Assembly (NCBI RefSeq): GCF_004792685.1
Contig: NZ_SRXT01000003.1
Coordinates: 496,001 to 560,000, forward strand
Length of the DNA: 64,000 nucleotides
Reading direction: 5' to 3'
Origin: Sphingomonas gei
GTDB lineage: Bacteria; Pseudomonadota; Alphaproteobacteria; Sphingomonadales; Sphingomonadaceae
Below, piece after piece: positions 52,401 through 61,420 of the stretch (positions within the stretch are counted from its first letter, which is position 1; each line of letters starts with the position of its first letter). The notes below the pieces were generated by a model that ran no database searches, was not told the origin of the DNA, and was given only the letters and a program-made list of their open reading frames with translations. A program made the position numbers and the translations under genes.

Positions 52401-55400
52401 GGCAACTTCAAGGTCGATCTGGGCTTCCCGCACGAACGCGACTTCTCGCGCTCGTTCAGCGTCGAAGTCTTCCCGTTCATCGGCCGCGGCGGCATCTATT
52501 TCGGGCTGCTCGACGGCAACAGCTCGAGCCGCGTGCCGGCGATCTCCAACGGTTTCTTCGCGCCGGTGATCGAGCTGGGTGTCGGCATCGCAGTGGGCGT
52601 TGGCAAGGATTTCAGCGTCGGCGTGCTCAGCGCGGGCGCGTTCATCGAGCTCGAAGTGATCTTCGAAGGCGTATTCGCGCGCTTCCTGCCCAGCAATAGC
52701 GGCGAGGACAGCGCGCTTTATTACTGGGTGCGCGGCATGGCCGGGCTCCACGGCAAGATCTACGGCACGGTCGATTTCGTCGTCATCAAAGTGAACGTGA
52801 CGCTGGAGGCGTCCGCCACGGTGACGCTGACGCTCGAGGCGCACCAGCCGACGCTCGTCGCGCTGAACGTGGATGTCACGGCGCGCGCGTCGGTGAAGAT
52901 CCTGTTCATCCGGGTTCATTTCAGCTTCAACGTGACGGTTTCGTTCGATTTCACGCTCGGCAGCAAGTCGACGACGCCGTGGATACTCGCGGGCACCGGC
53001 GGCGGGGGCCAAGGCACGGGCCTCGCCGCGGCGCGTGGCGCGCCAATGGTGCCGGGCGCGTCCGCCAGCTTATATCGGCTGAGCCGCGGCCGCCGCGACG
53101 TCCGCATCGCCTTGCTGCGCAGCGCTCATCTGCGGCAGCTGCACGCGGCGAATTTGATCGCTTCGCCGGCAACTCCGCGTAGTCTGCTGATGGGGAAGGC
53201 AGTGGATCGGCGCGGGAGGACGGGGACGCGGATGACGGTCGAGGCGGAAGCAAGCGAGACGCTCAACTGGGATCCCGCCTTCGCGGTCTTCAGTGATTCT
53301 CCCCGCACGATCCCGCTGATCCTGCTGCCGGCCTTTGCTTGCGACAACATCGCGCTCAGCTGGTCGACACCGCCGGTCGAATCGACAGCGGTGTACAAGA
53401 TCGTCCTGCAGCTCTGGGCGGCTACCGGCACCGTCATCGATCCGGACAGCATCGCCGAAAGCTATCGCCGCGACACTTCGACCAGTGCGCACGCCGGGGA
53501 TGTGAGCGAGATGCCCGCGGCCGAGTTGGTCGAGGCGTTCCTGCGCTGGGCGATTTACGCGGTCACCAATCCGGCCGGGGGGACGGCGGCGGCCGATGTC
53601 ACTGCCGGGCAGCTCGCCCATCTCGCCGACGAGATGGCGGCCGGGGACGCGGCGACGCGGACGGCCTTCACCTTCACGACGCTGAGCGCGTTCCTCGACA
53701 CCAATGTCCGCTTCTCGGTAAGCGGCCAGCCGACCGTGCTCCCCACCGAGCTGAGCGCGATGCCGGTGGCAATGCCGCCGGTGTTCCGCTTCGAATGGAG
53801 CGGCGATGTGGCCGGCTCGGTCGACCTTGCCGCGTTCAATCCGATCGGCCCCGATTATATCGCCGACGTCGCGGCCTATCAGCAAGCCTTCACGCCGACC
53901 GCCGCGCAATCCGCCGTGCCCCCCGACGGCGCCGCGGATACAGTTTCCTTTGCGAGCCATATGTTCTCGGACTGGAGCCTGATGCTTACGCGCGCTGCGG
54001 TCGACGAGGCGCAGAAGCAGCTGGCGCGGTGGGAGCTACGCCCCGATGCGGCAACCAGCCTCGCCGCACTCGCCGCAGGATTCTCCAAGGCCCAGGTCCA
54101 ATATGCAGTGCGCGAGGGGGACACGGTCAATTCGGTGGCGCTGGCGCTTGGTGCGACCGCCGAGGAACTGCTGTACCTCAACGATGATCTCGACGCGCAG
54201 CTGCGCACAACGCCGGCCGGATCGGAGATCACGATCCTCCTCGGCGTCGCGCCCGAAGTGATCGCACTGGACAATAGCGGCCGCGATCTCGTGCCGGGGC
54301 AATATGCCGTGGATCACATCACGTATCAGGTTCGCGACGGGGACACGCTGGCGGGCATCGCAACCGCGTTCGGCCTCGCCGGTGCGACCAGCCTTTTGTC
54401 TGATCCGACGCTCGCCGCCAATCCCGCGCTGTTGCGCGCCGATGCCAGCTTCACCACCCCGGCGACGCACTACACCGCGCCCGCCGGGTTCGGCGCGCTC
54501 CAGGCGGCGGCGTTCTTCTTCGCGCGCTTCCAGGACACTCGCGCGCTGGCCGACCGCCAATGTTATGTCGACTTGATCCTCTATTGGAACGCGCAGGTGC
54601 TGCGCGACCAGCAGCCCGGCGATGCGCTCGCCCCGGGGCTCGCGCTGAAGCTGCCGGTCGCGCTCGGCAACCTGACCGAGCCCGCCGAGGCCAATTACAC
54701 CACCCAGATCGGCGACACGGTGACTGCGATCGCGGCGGTGGCCGACCTGACGCAGAATCAAGGTTCGGGCCCGGCGGTGGCGATCCCCGGCTGGGCGACC
54801 TATCGCGATGCGATGGTCACTGCCTTCACCCAGGGCTCGGGCGGTGCCGCAGCGCCCGCTTTGGTGCCCAGCGTGGTGACGATCCTGCCCGGCGAAAGCC
54901 TCGATCACCTCGCGCGTCGGAGCTACATCTTCGGCGGCCAGGAATTGCCTGACGTCGCCGGGCTTATCGGCTGGATCGCCAGCGCGCCCGACCTGCTCGC
55001 GGTCCATGCCGCGCTCGGGATCGACGGGTTCACCCTCGACACGACGGTCTATCCCAGTTTCGGCGCAGTATCGCAGGGGCTCGGGCTGGACATCGCGGCG
55101 CTCGCGCATCAGCTGGCCGGCGCGACGTTGGTCCCGGTTATCGCGGAGGACGACGATGCCTGGATCGTGACCGACGTGCCGGTCGTCGCAGTCGATACGC
55201 TGGTGTCGCTGGTGCTGACGGGGAAGGGCTTTACCGACATCACTGCGCAAAGCAGCCGCCAGCTGATGTCCGGGCTGCGTCTCCCCGGCCCCGTGTCGGA
55301 AGGGGACGGCCCGGCGCGGGCGACCGGGCCGATGACGGCGATGGCGAGCCTGTCGGGACAGCAGTTGACCGGCCCGCCGCCCGGCACTGCCACCACGCCA

Positions 55401-58400
55401 TCGATCACGATCACCGCGACTCTCGACAGCGGTTTCGACTGGATCGGCCTGGTCGACAGCATTGTCGCCGAAGAAGGCGAGACCCGCGTCGCGCTCGAAG
55501 CGCGCGCGCCCGCGGCGCTGTCGGGCAACCGCCGGCTGGCGCAGTCGCCCGACGCGGAGCCGATGGCCGGCACGATCCTGCAGCTCGACGCCGTCGACCA
55601 GCTCGACTTCGCTTATACGCCCGCGGATCTGAACGGGCTGTACCCTGCCGCTTCGCTCACCGTCGTCCCGTTCTCCGGGCCGGAGGCGTTGCCGTTGTCG
55701 GTCGAAGTGCCGGTCACCTATGGCCTGTCGAACCGCATCGAGCTTCAGGTGACGGCGCCGCTCGCCATCCCCGCCGAAGGCGTGACGCCCAAGACCGGCA
55801 ATCCAAGCCTGTGGCCTTTCCCCGCCGCGGTGCAGGCACTCGCACTCGCCGGTGCACCGACTGGCTATGATCTCGTCAGGTCGGCGCCGCAGGGGGTGCC
55901 GGGCGGCGAGGACGAAACCCTGCTTTCCTCGAGCTATGGCACATTGTTCTCGGTCAAGATCAAGACGCTGCCCGGGTCGCGGACATTGTACCAGCTGCTC
56001 GGCACCGACGATGTCCAGCGCCAGACGCTGCTGCACTTGTGGCAATATCTCGTAAGCAACACGACGCCGCCGCCGACGCTCTCGCTGTTCGTGTCGCCCG
56101 ATCCGGCCGCCGCCAACATCCAGGGACTGGCGCAGGTCGCGCTCGATGCGAGCCTCTCGACCATCGTCAAGACCAACCTGTCGACCGAGACGGTGCCTGG
56201 ACTGGCGGACGTCCACCCGCTGTTTCGCGCCCAGGCCGTGGCCCCGCGCGACACTGCGCCGGTCTATGCCGCCGCGCTGGCGGACATTCCCGGCTTCCTC
56301 AAGCTGCTGTGGGAAGGCGTGTCGGTCGGCGGCACCGGCTATTATCTGACGCTGCGCGACCCGGATGGCGGCGGACTGCCGCCGACGATCTTCACCACCG
56401 ACGGCGAAGCGGTGATCCAGTTCCTCGCGATCGTCGGCGCGCAGCAGGGATCGGCACCACTCGGCCGCCCGCTGCTGCCGCTCAACACCTGCGCGCTGAT
56501 CGGGCCGGGCCTGGATGCCTCCGCGTCGACGGTCTATCTCGAGGCCGCCGACGGCAGCGATATGAAGCGGATCGCGATCGTCCCGCCGGGCAATGCCGGG
56601 ACGCGAATGGTCATCCCGATGGCGCCGAAAATCCCGGTCACGTCCGAGGACCGCGCGCAGCAGCTCTATTCGATCGCCACATATGATGTCGGCCAGGAAA
56701 GCGCGACCTTCTACGCCGACCGGCCGGGCATGCCGATCCTGCCCGACGCGAAGGACGATCCGGCGCTGACCGCAACCGCACGGCGCCGGCTGGCCCGCCA
56801 GGCGCGCGCGCGCAGCGAGGCCTATGCCGAGGCCGAGCCGACGCGCTGGAGCTACAGCCAGGTCTTCCCGATCGCCCAGATGGGGCCGGCGTCGAGCGCT
56901 CCGGCAGTAAATGGGTTGCCGCTGCCGGGCGCCGATCCCTATCGCGGGATCAACAGCGGCACCGCGCCCGTCCTCGCCGATCTGGCGATCGGTTTCGTCG
57001 ACATCTTCGGCAACGCCTCGGCACCCGATCAGGCGAAAGCGATCACCCTGCCGGTCGGCTATACCGATGTGCTCGTCGGGTTCGATTCCTGGCCGGGGCT
57101 GGCGACCGGCTACGGCCTGGCCGCGGGAGCCACCGCCGGAACAGTCGCGATCGGCGTGACCTTCGCCACCCAGGCCGGCACGCTGATGCCCAGTTTGAGC
57201 GGACCGGCGGAGAGTGCCGTGCTGGCGGCGGAGAACCAGGCGGCGATCTATGAGACGGTCTATTACCAGCTCTCGCAGCCGTTGCTGGCGCTGACCTTCA
57301 CCTCGACGCTCTATTCCGAGACAAGCGGCGCGGGCATCGGACATCCGAAGCCAGTCGACCTGTCCGCCCAGTTGCCGGCACTCTGGCGCGTCGCGGCCGC
57401 CAATTTGCTCTATGCCCGTGCGGTGGCTGCACTCGATCCCGAGCGTCCGCTCGCGGCGGCGGCGCAGACGATCGGCGCGCTCGCCCAGATCTATGGGCTC
57501 GGCACGGACGTGCTGGCGGCGGGCCAGGCGCAGGCGCGCGCGTACGACATCCTCGGCGGACAAGCCCTGACCATCCCGGCGCAAGTGCCGTTCGCCGAGA
57601 ACCAGACCGCGAATGCGATCCGGGCAGTGGTGCGACCCGGCTGGCCGCAGCCTGCCTCCGGCGCGGCCATGCTCGCGATGCCGCAGAACGCCGACCATCT
57701 GCCGCTGCGCCCCGGCACGCTGCTCGCCATTCCGGATCGACCCATCACGGTGCCGTCGGGCGATCCGGTGCCGTCGCTCGGCGCGATCGCTGCGCTGGCG
57801 GGAAGCACTGCACCGCTTCTTGCGGAGGACAATGCCGCGGCGACCGATATTCTGGCGGGCGGCGTGACGGTCGTCTTCGACGCGCTGACCGTCACCACCG
57901 TCGCGCCCGGCGTCGCCGGCGTGCGCAGCTTCGACGACATGGTCGCCGGCTTCGCCGCACAGGGCGTGATCGTGTTCGTCGGCGACGTCGGCGCGCAGCT
58001 CGCCGACCAGACCGATACGCTGGTCGCGGGAAGCGCAATGGTGGCGAAGCGCTATCTGGTGCCGCTGCCGACCGAGCAGGCGCCGTTCGAGACGCTGGCG
58101 AGCAACGGCAGCGGCACCTCGGTCGCCGATCTGGCCTCGCACAACGCCGCCACGCCGAATGTCTTCGACACCGGCGCTTTGGTCTATCTCGGCGATTTCC
58201 CCGGCAGCCCGGCGGCGCAGGCTTCCGCCACCACGACGCTGGTCGAGTTCTGCTACCAATATGGCACTACGCCGGCCCAGTTGTTCGCGGCGCTGGCTGC
58301 CCAGAATCCCCCGCCGAGCCTCCCCATGGGCGTGGCGCTGACCATCCCCGGGATGCTCGCTCTGCCGCAGGATCCAGGCGCGGTGCGGATGCCCTGTCCG

Positions 58401-61400
58401 GTACGCGCTTCGGACACGCTGTCGGCGATCGCCGGGCGTTTTGCCTATGCGAATGGCCGCCTCGACCAGCTCGGCCTGGACAACGAAGCGATGCCCGGCC
58501 TGTTCGCGGCGAACCAGACCGTCACCGTTTCGGTGGACGGCAGCGACTATGACACGGTGACGCAAGCGGGCGACGGGATCGGTTCGGTACTTGCCCGGCT
58601 GCAGGCGAAGTCGAGCGCGATCGAGCTTCCGGCACTGATGGCGGCGATCGGGCCGCAGACTGGCCTGCTTGCGGAAGGCGCGCTGCTATCCTGTCCGCCG
58701 GCGGTGATGCCGGACCCGGCGGGCAACGGTGCGCTAACGCCCAACCAGGCTGCGGCGGCGTTCGGCACCGATGCGACTGCTTTCCTCGCCGCCAATGCCG
58801 CACTCAAGGGGCTGCTCAAGCCCGGCGTCACGGTCAATGGGCCGGGGCCGACTCCGTTCACCGCCGAAACCGCACCGATCGACACCGTAACTGCGCTGCT
58901 GGCGCGGCTCGCCGCGGCCGGTGCGCAGATCGACGTGGCGCAGCTCGCGTCGATCAACGGTGACATACCTTTCCTCGCGGCGGGGGCGCTGGCGCTGCTG
59001 CCCCCCGCACCGCTGACGATCGCGGTGTCGGTTCCCGCTGCCGCGGGGCCGTTCGCCGACCCCGTCATGCCGTTGCAGGTGTCGCTCACGCTCGCGCGTC
59101 CGGAAACGCGGATCGATCCCGCCTTCGTGCTCGAAGGCGCGGCCTCGGCAGTGCAGAGCTTCACCACGCGGATCGGCTCGCCGGTCTCGTCGTCCGGCGC
59201 GGGCGGCGGGCAGGGCGTGGACCAGGACAGTTTCGGGACGCTGCTGGCCCAGCTCTTCCCGACTTTGCGTCTGGTCACCGGCCGGGTGGCGGGAAAGCCC
59301 GACGAATTGTGGTTCCTGCCCTTCGATGCTTCGGGGCTCGCAGCGCTGACGGTGGAGGGCGTATTCGATCCGCCGTCTGGCCAGGGTGACAAATGGCCGC
59401 GCTATTTCGCGTTGCGCCCGCTTTACGCCAGCCTCGTCTCGTTGCAGGCGATCCAGCTGCCGGCGCTGAACCCCGACGGCACGTTGAACCGCGACACGCC
59501 GCTTTCCGACCTGATCGGCCTCGACGTCGAGCCGATCGCCCAGCGCTTCCTCCAGGACATGGAACAGCTGCTCTCGGCGCAATATGCCGGCGCGCTCTAC
59601 GCCGATGCGCAGGCGCGCGCCGCATTGCTATCGGTAATCGCGAGCAAGCAGAAGCTGGCCTCGGCGGTGGCCAACGGGATCGCGCCGGTCTTCCAGCAAG
59701 CCGATCCCGGCCTCGTGCCCGCAACCTATGCGGCGGCGGCCGAGCTGCGCCAGGCGCTGTTGCTGAGCCTGACGCAGGGCTATGCGGTCTCGACGATCCT
59801 GCAATATGTCTCGACCTGCAGTTCGGCATGGATCGGCGGCGACGCGGCGCCGGCGCGGCTGCTCGGTCGTGCGATCGGCGGGCCGGACGACGCGGTTTCG
59901 AGCGGGCTGCAATATGCGATCACTGCCGCCAAGACCCGGCTCGACGCGGCAAGCGACTATGTCAATTTCCTGCTCACCCTCAACGATCCCGCGCATGCCG
60001 AGCAGATCGCGCTCGCGCTTCAATACGCTTTCAGCAATCTCGAATTCGACATCAATGTCATCCCGGTTGCTACGGGCATGAGCTATGATGCATCCGACTG
60101 GCTCGCTTTCACCCCGCTGCTGAACCCCGCCGCGATGCCGCCGGGCATCGTGACGAAGCTGGGCGATGTTACGGTGCCGATTCCGAACCGCGCCTTCCCG
60201 CAAGTGCCGACTCTGCGTGGGCAGACCGTCGGCAGCGATCCGGTCGCCGTGCTCGCCGGTGCGGCGAAATGGACCTATGCGCTGCGCTATTCGCACGAGC
60301 ATGCGAGCCAGGATGAAGTGCATCTCGACATCCGCTTCAACCAGCAGCCCGAGGGGCTGATGCGCATGGCGGTGGTCAGCGACGCGCTGGCCGGTGCGCT
60401 GATTTCCTACGATGCGGTCGCGACCGGGCTGTGGGACCTGCTCGGCTATTATGCCGATCCGGCAAAGGGCGATGCCCAGACCGCGGCGGCCGCGGCGGCG
60501 AGCTTCGCGACGCTCGCTGCGACAGTCGCCGACACCTGGGTAGCGCATTGGCCGGACCTCGAGCAGCGCCGGCTGGCCGTCGCGCCGGTTGCGGATGCGG
60601 TGCCGCCGGGCCTGTCGCCCGCCATGTTCGGCTTCGACGTTGACCTGGATTATCTCACTGTGGACGGCGGCGTGCTGGTGACCGATGTCCGTGTCGCGTG
60701 CGGCAGCGGCGGGCCGGGGCCCTCCGGCCAATGGCCGGAGCTGATCTTCCGCACCGTCGACGGTCTGCCGGTCCCGACCACGCGCAGCGAAATTTCGTCG
60801 ACGCAGAGCCGCTATACCCTGGAGCACCCGGCGCCGGCGGGAAGCTATGCCGACATCGCACTCGAGTGGCACGGCATCGCGATGGCATCCTACCAGAACG
60901 CCACTGCCTCGCTGATGGTCACCCGCAACGGGCATCTGTCGGAGGACTTCGCCACCAACCCGGATTTCGTCTTCTCGACCGATCTCGTGGACGCGTCCTC
61001 AACCGTGACACCGATCAATAACGAGAGCACGCGCTTCGACATCACCGGTCTCGGCACGGACCTGGGCTCGGCGCTGACCGCGGCATTCCAGGCGCTGTTC
61101 GGGGACACGGCCTATCTCGGCCAGCCGGTGACGCTGGCGCTGAGCTACGGGTTCGAGCTTCTCGCCAACCCGGATCCCGATGCCGAGCCGCTGGTCAGCT
61201 ATTTGCCGATCGCGCTCTATCCGGACCAGGAACTCGCCGCCACGACCGGTGCCACGATCCAGAGCGCCGTCGAGGCCTGGATTCTAAACCAGGGACCCAA
61301 TCCCGACGGTGGCGAGATCGTGGTGTCGCTGTCGCTCTATTCGCAGATCCAGAACCGCGAAAAGCTGACGCTGCTGACCGTCGAGCGGCTGGTCTACAAG

Positions 61401-61418
61401 CTCGCCAGCTCCGACTGA
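49401..61418 (+). CDS. Giant 4005-residue protein with beta-rich blocks and LysM-like repeats; unknown function
   Basis: A single open frame of 4005 residues. Residues about 1-1230 are built of long alternating strands (LRFNIDVRQSAVGGSIAGTL; LEASATVTLTLEAHQPTLVA), ending in a Gly/Arg-rich linker. LysM-like repeats follow: VQYAVREGDTVNSVALALGA near 1565, ITYQVRDGDTLAGIATAFGL near 1640, YTTQIGDTVTAIAAVADL near 1765 and VTILPGESLDHLARRSYI near 1825. More degenerate ones occur near 2990-3190 (CPVRASDTLSAIAGRFAY). Between and after them lie further beta regions and, in 3330-3650, a helical stretch. There is no signal peptide, membrane helix or catalytic motif that I can identify. ATG 49401 follows GGTGAG; ATG 49389 and TTG 49380 are alternatives. 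It ends two bases from the convergent GH105 stop. Confidence 0.82.
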   Translation: MTLDQIFQALRDDIAGGSIDLVTAATGDLASMATALDLLQLKTHFLVANAVLTQPVNQVLLRGTARYGLPGAEAAGNHVVDVGVALAATVEGGNAVFTLTLFLPPQAWTFSDTFAGLPDSQQIAQDGQTVELAPSFLIGLPLRDAALAARSAPGATATLEGSLPQAGVFSQAAYAGLFPGRWPLAARGAVVLPATYDASPDLDLMAIVNGSTLPFGDATLFELGFELSVQTGFDLDDYGYSAVSNLNLTGKVQFDPEHSLRLVLAILTVQTTWRLLVEADPDTIRIGDQIENVAALLGLSVAELISPETLDTFNAFYLASIEIWLPAYQGSLLDSLGAAAFDVSNIGVTLKSDRVWNPPIPFVRVIDTGMRWDIGWAPGPNNQPEMFSFGSVFGGINIGVSDAEVAVRPSARELPLLSAPHPLMSDVRMPVTSALAAGDGEGDDPPILADSFTVDLVGFIPSFVIEGRLRSNQEIPIGYAFNQFFGNPGPPTKDQMRITAFAFMADPYRLTFRAEAVVTMNWSIPFTNSVSLDLIELRFNIDVRQSAVGGSIAGTLQLTGGGSGDAQPQFTVSATYVPSTRASEWKFRGFLNQNAPLELVTLVANLLTDDPPDNLPALNVERMSIEFASSSQAYKVEGSILARWQFSPFGTPLTISARAEAAISRPNSSTAPSGYVAGSFQINRIGLYASRDIGVEFPTYTFRVLFGDNYLTAQTAWIGEGDARHQIVTLQLSSITLGEILEYLVNLAAPTLGYKLTPPWDLLNQIDLSRFALTIDPTEQTIALTYAVTVDLTIFRVDKIGVKYSRKQGEGSVNLILEGAALGQEYTGDDALDWDVINDNPPDLVPASTAVIDLRYLAFGQHVKINDIDNLNTVRAVLLQMERAMQPVATDQSPIGQPGANGVSFDAGSQWLIGLDIGIAGMLDLGLIFNDPRLYGLSISMGGPDAGSLAGLYFEILYKKITDSLGMFRVELQLPEAFRHLEFGEVSITLGVVVVEVYTNGNFKVDLGFPHERDFSRSFSVEVFPFIGRGGIYFGLLDGNSSSRVPAISNGFFAPVIELGVGIAVGVGKDFSVGVLSAGAFIELEVIFEGVFARFLPSNSGEDSALYYWVRGMAGLHGKIYGTVDFVVIKVNVTLEASATVTLTLEAHQPTLVALNVDVTARASVKILFIRVHFSFNVTVSFDFTLGSKSTTPWILAGTGGGGQGTGLAAARGAPMVPGASASLYRLSRGRRDVRIALLRSAHLRQLHAANLIASPATPRSLLMGKAVDRRGRTGTRMTVEAEASETLNWDPAFAVFSDSPRTIPLILLPAFACDNIALSWSTPPVESTAVYKIVLQLWAATGTVIDPDSIAESYRRDTSTSAHAGDVSEMPAAELVEAFLRWAIYAVTNPAGGTAAADVTAGQLAHLADEMAAGDAATRTAFTFTTLSAFLDTNVRFSVSGQPTVLPTELSAMPVAMPPVFRFEWSGDVAGSVDLAAFNPIGPDYIADVAAYQQAFTPTAAQSAVPPDGAADTVSFASHMFSDWSLMLTRAAVDEAQKQLARWELRPDAATSLAALAAGFSKAQVQYAVREGDTVNSVALALGATAEELLYLNDDLDAQLRTTPAGSEITILLGVAPEVIALDNSGRDLVPGQYAVDHITYQVRDGDTLAGIATAFGLAGATSLLSDPTLAANPALLRADASFTTPATHYTAPAGFGALQAAAFFFARFQDTRALADRQCYVDLILYWNAQVLRDQQPGDALAPGLALKLPVALGNLTEPAEANYTTQIGDTVTAIAAVADLTQNQGSGPAVAIPGWATYRDAMVTAFTQGSGGAAAPALVPSVVTILPGESLDHLARRSYIFGGQELPDVAGLIGWIASAPDLLAVHAALGIDGFTLDTTVYPSFGAVSQGLGLDIAALAHQLAGATLVPVIAEDDDAWIVTDVPVVAVDTLVSLVLTGKGFTDITAQSSRQLMSGLRLPGPVSEGDGPARATGPMTAMASLSGQQLTGPPPGTATTPSITITATLDSGFDWIGLVDSIVAEEGETRVALEARAPAALSGNRRLAQSPDAEPMAGTILQLDAVDQLDFAYTPADLNGLYPAASLTVVPFSGPEALPLSVEVPVTYGLSNRIELQVTAPLAIPAEGVTPKTGNPSLWPFPAAVQALALAGAPTGYDLVRSAPQGVPGGEDETLLSSSYGTLFSVKIKTLPGSRTLYQLLGTDDVQRQTLLHLWQYLVSNTTPPPTLSLFVSPDPAAANIQGLAQVALDASLSTIVKTNLSTETVPGLADVHPLFRAQAVAPRDTAPVYAAALADIPGFLKLLWEGVSVGGTGYYLTLRDPDGGGLPPTIFTTDGEAVIQFLAIVGAQQGSAPLGRPLLPLNTCALIGPGLDASASTVYLEAADGSDMKRIAIVPPGNAGTRMVIPMAPKIPVTSEDRAQQLYSIATYDVGQESATFYADRPGMPILPDAKDDPALTATARRRLARQARARSEAYAEAEPTRWSYSQVFPIAQMGPASSAPAVNGLPLPGADPYRGINSGTAPVLADLAIGFVDIFGNASAPDQAKAITLPVGYTDVLVGFDSWPGLATGYGLAAGATAGTVAIGVTFATQAGTLMPSLSGPAESAVLAAENQAAIYETVYYQLSQPLLALTFTSTLYSETSGAGIGHPKPVDLSAQLPALWRVAAANLLYARAVAALDPERPLAAAAQTIGALAQIYGLGTDVLAAGQAQARAYDILGGQALTIPAQVPFAENQTANAIRAVVRPGWPQPASGAAMLAMPQNADHLPLRPGTLLAIPDRPITVPSGDPVPSLGAIAALAGSTAPLLAEDNAAATDILAGGVTVVFDALTVTTVAPGVAGVRSFDDMVAGFAAQGVIVFVGDVGAQLADQTDTLVAGSAMVAKRYLVPLPTEQAPFETLASNGSGTSVADLASHNAATPNVFDTGALVYLGDFPGSPAAQASATTTLVEFCYQYGTTPAQLFAALAAQNPPPSLPMGVALTIPGMLALPQDPGAVRMPCPVRASDTLSAIAGRFAYANGRLDQLGLDNEAMPGLFAANQTVTVSVDGSDYDTVTQAGDGIGSVLARLQAKSSAIELPALMAAIGPQTGLLAEGALLSCPPAVMPDPAGNGALTPNQAAAAFGTDATAFLAANAALKGLLKPGVTVNGPGPTPFTAETAPIDTVTALLARLAAAGAQIDVAQLASINGDIPFLAAGALALLPPAPLTIAVSVPAAAGPFADPVMPLQVSLTLARPETRIDPAFVLEGAASAVQSFTTRIGSPVSSSGAGGGQGVDQDSFGTLLAQLFPTLRLVTGRVAGKPDELWFLPFDASGLAALTVEGVFDPPSGQGDKWPRYFALRPLYASLVSLQAIQLPALNPDGTLNRDTPLSDLIGLDVEPIAQRFLQDMEQLLSAQYAGALYADAQARAALLSVIASKQKLASAVANGIAPVFQQADPGLVPATYAAAAELRQALLLSLTQGYAVSTILQYVSTCSSAWIGGDAAPARLLGRAIGGPDDAVSSGLQYAITAAKTRLDAASDYVNFLLTLNDPAHAEQIALALQYAFSNLEFDINVIPVATGMSYDASDWLAFTPLLNPAAMPPGIVTKLGDVTVPIPNRAFPQVPTLRGQTVGSDPVAVLAGAAKWTYALRYSHEHASQDEVHLDIRFNQQPEGLMRMAVVSDALAGALISYDAVATGLWDLLGYYADPAKGDAQTAAAAAASFATLAATVADTWVAHWPDLEQRRLAVAPVADAVPPGLSPAMFGFDVDLDYLTVDGGVLVTDVRVACGSGGPGPSGQWPELIFRTVDGLPVPTTRSEISSTQSRYTLEHPAPAGSYADIALEWHGIAMASYQNATASLMVTRNGHLSEDFATNPDFVFSTDLVDASSTVTPINNESTRFDITGLGTDLGSALTAAFQALFGDTAYLGQPVTLALSYGFELLANPDPDAEPLVSYLPIALYPDQELAATTGATIQSAVEAWILNQGPNPDGGEIVVSLSLYSQIQNREKLTLLTVERLVYKLASSD

Positions 61419-61420
61419 CC

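Noticed and set aside
54036..58565. A 1509-codon open frame on the minus strand inside the 4005-residue gene
   Set aside because: Its product is an Arg/Asp/His/Gly-rich low-complexity protein with no domain pattern, while the plus strand has clear LysM-like repeats and hydrophobic strands. It is the usual antisense shadow in high-GC DNA.
38671..61418. Prophage or contractile tail-like particle as an explanation of the giant genes
   Set aside because: LysM-like repeats alone suggested it, but no sheath, tube, baseplate, capsid, terminase, AAA+ or integrase gene is present.
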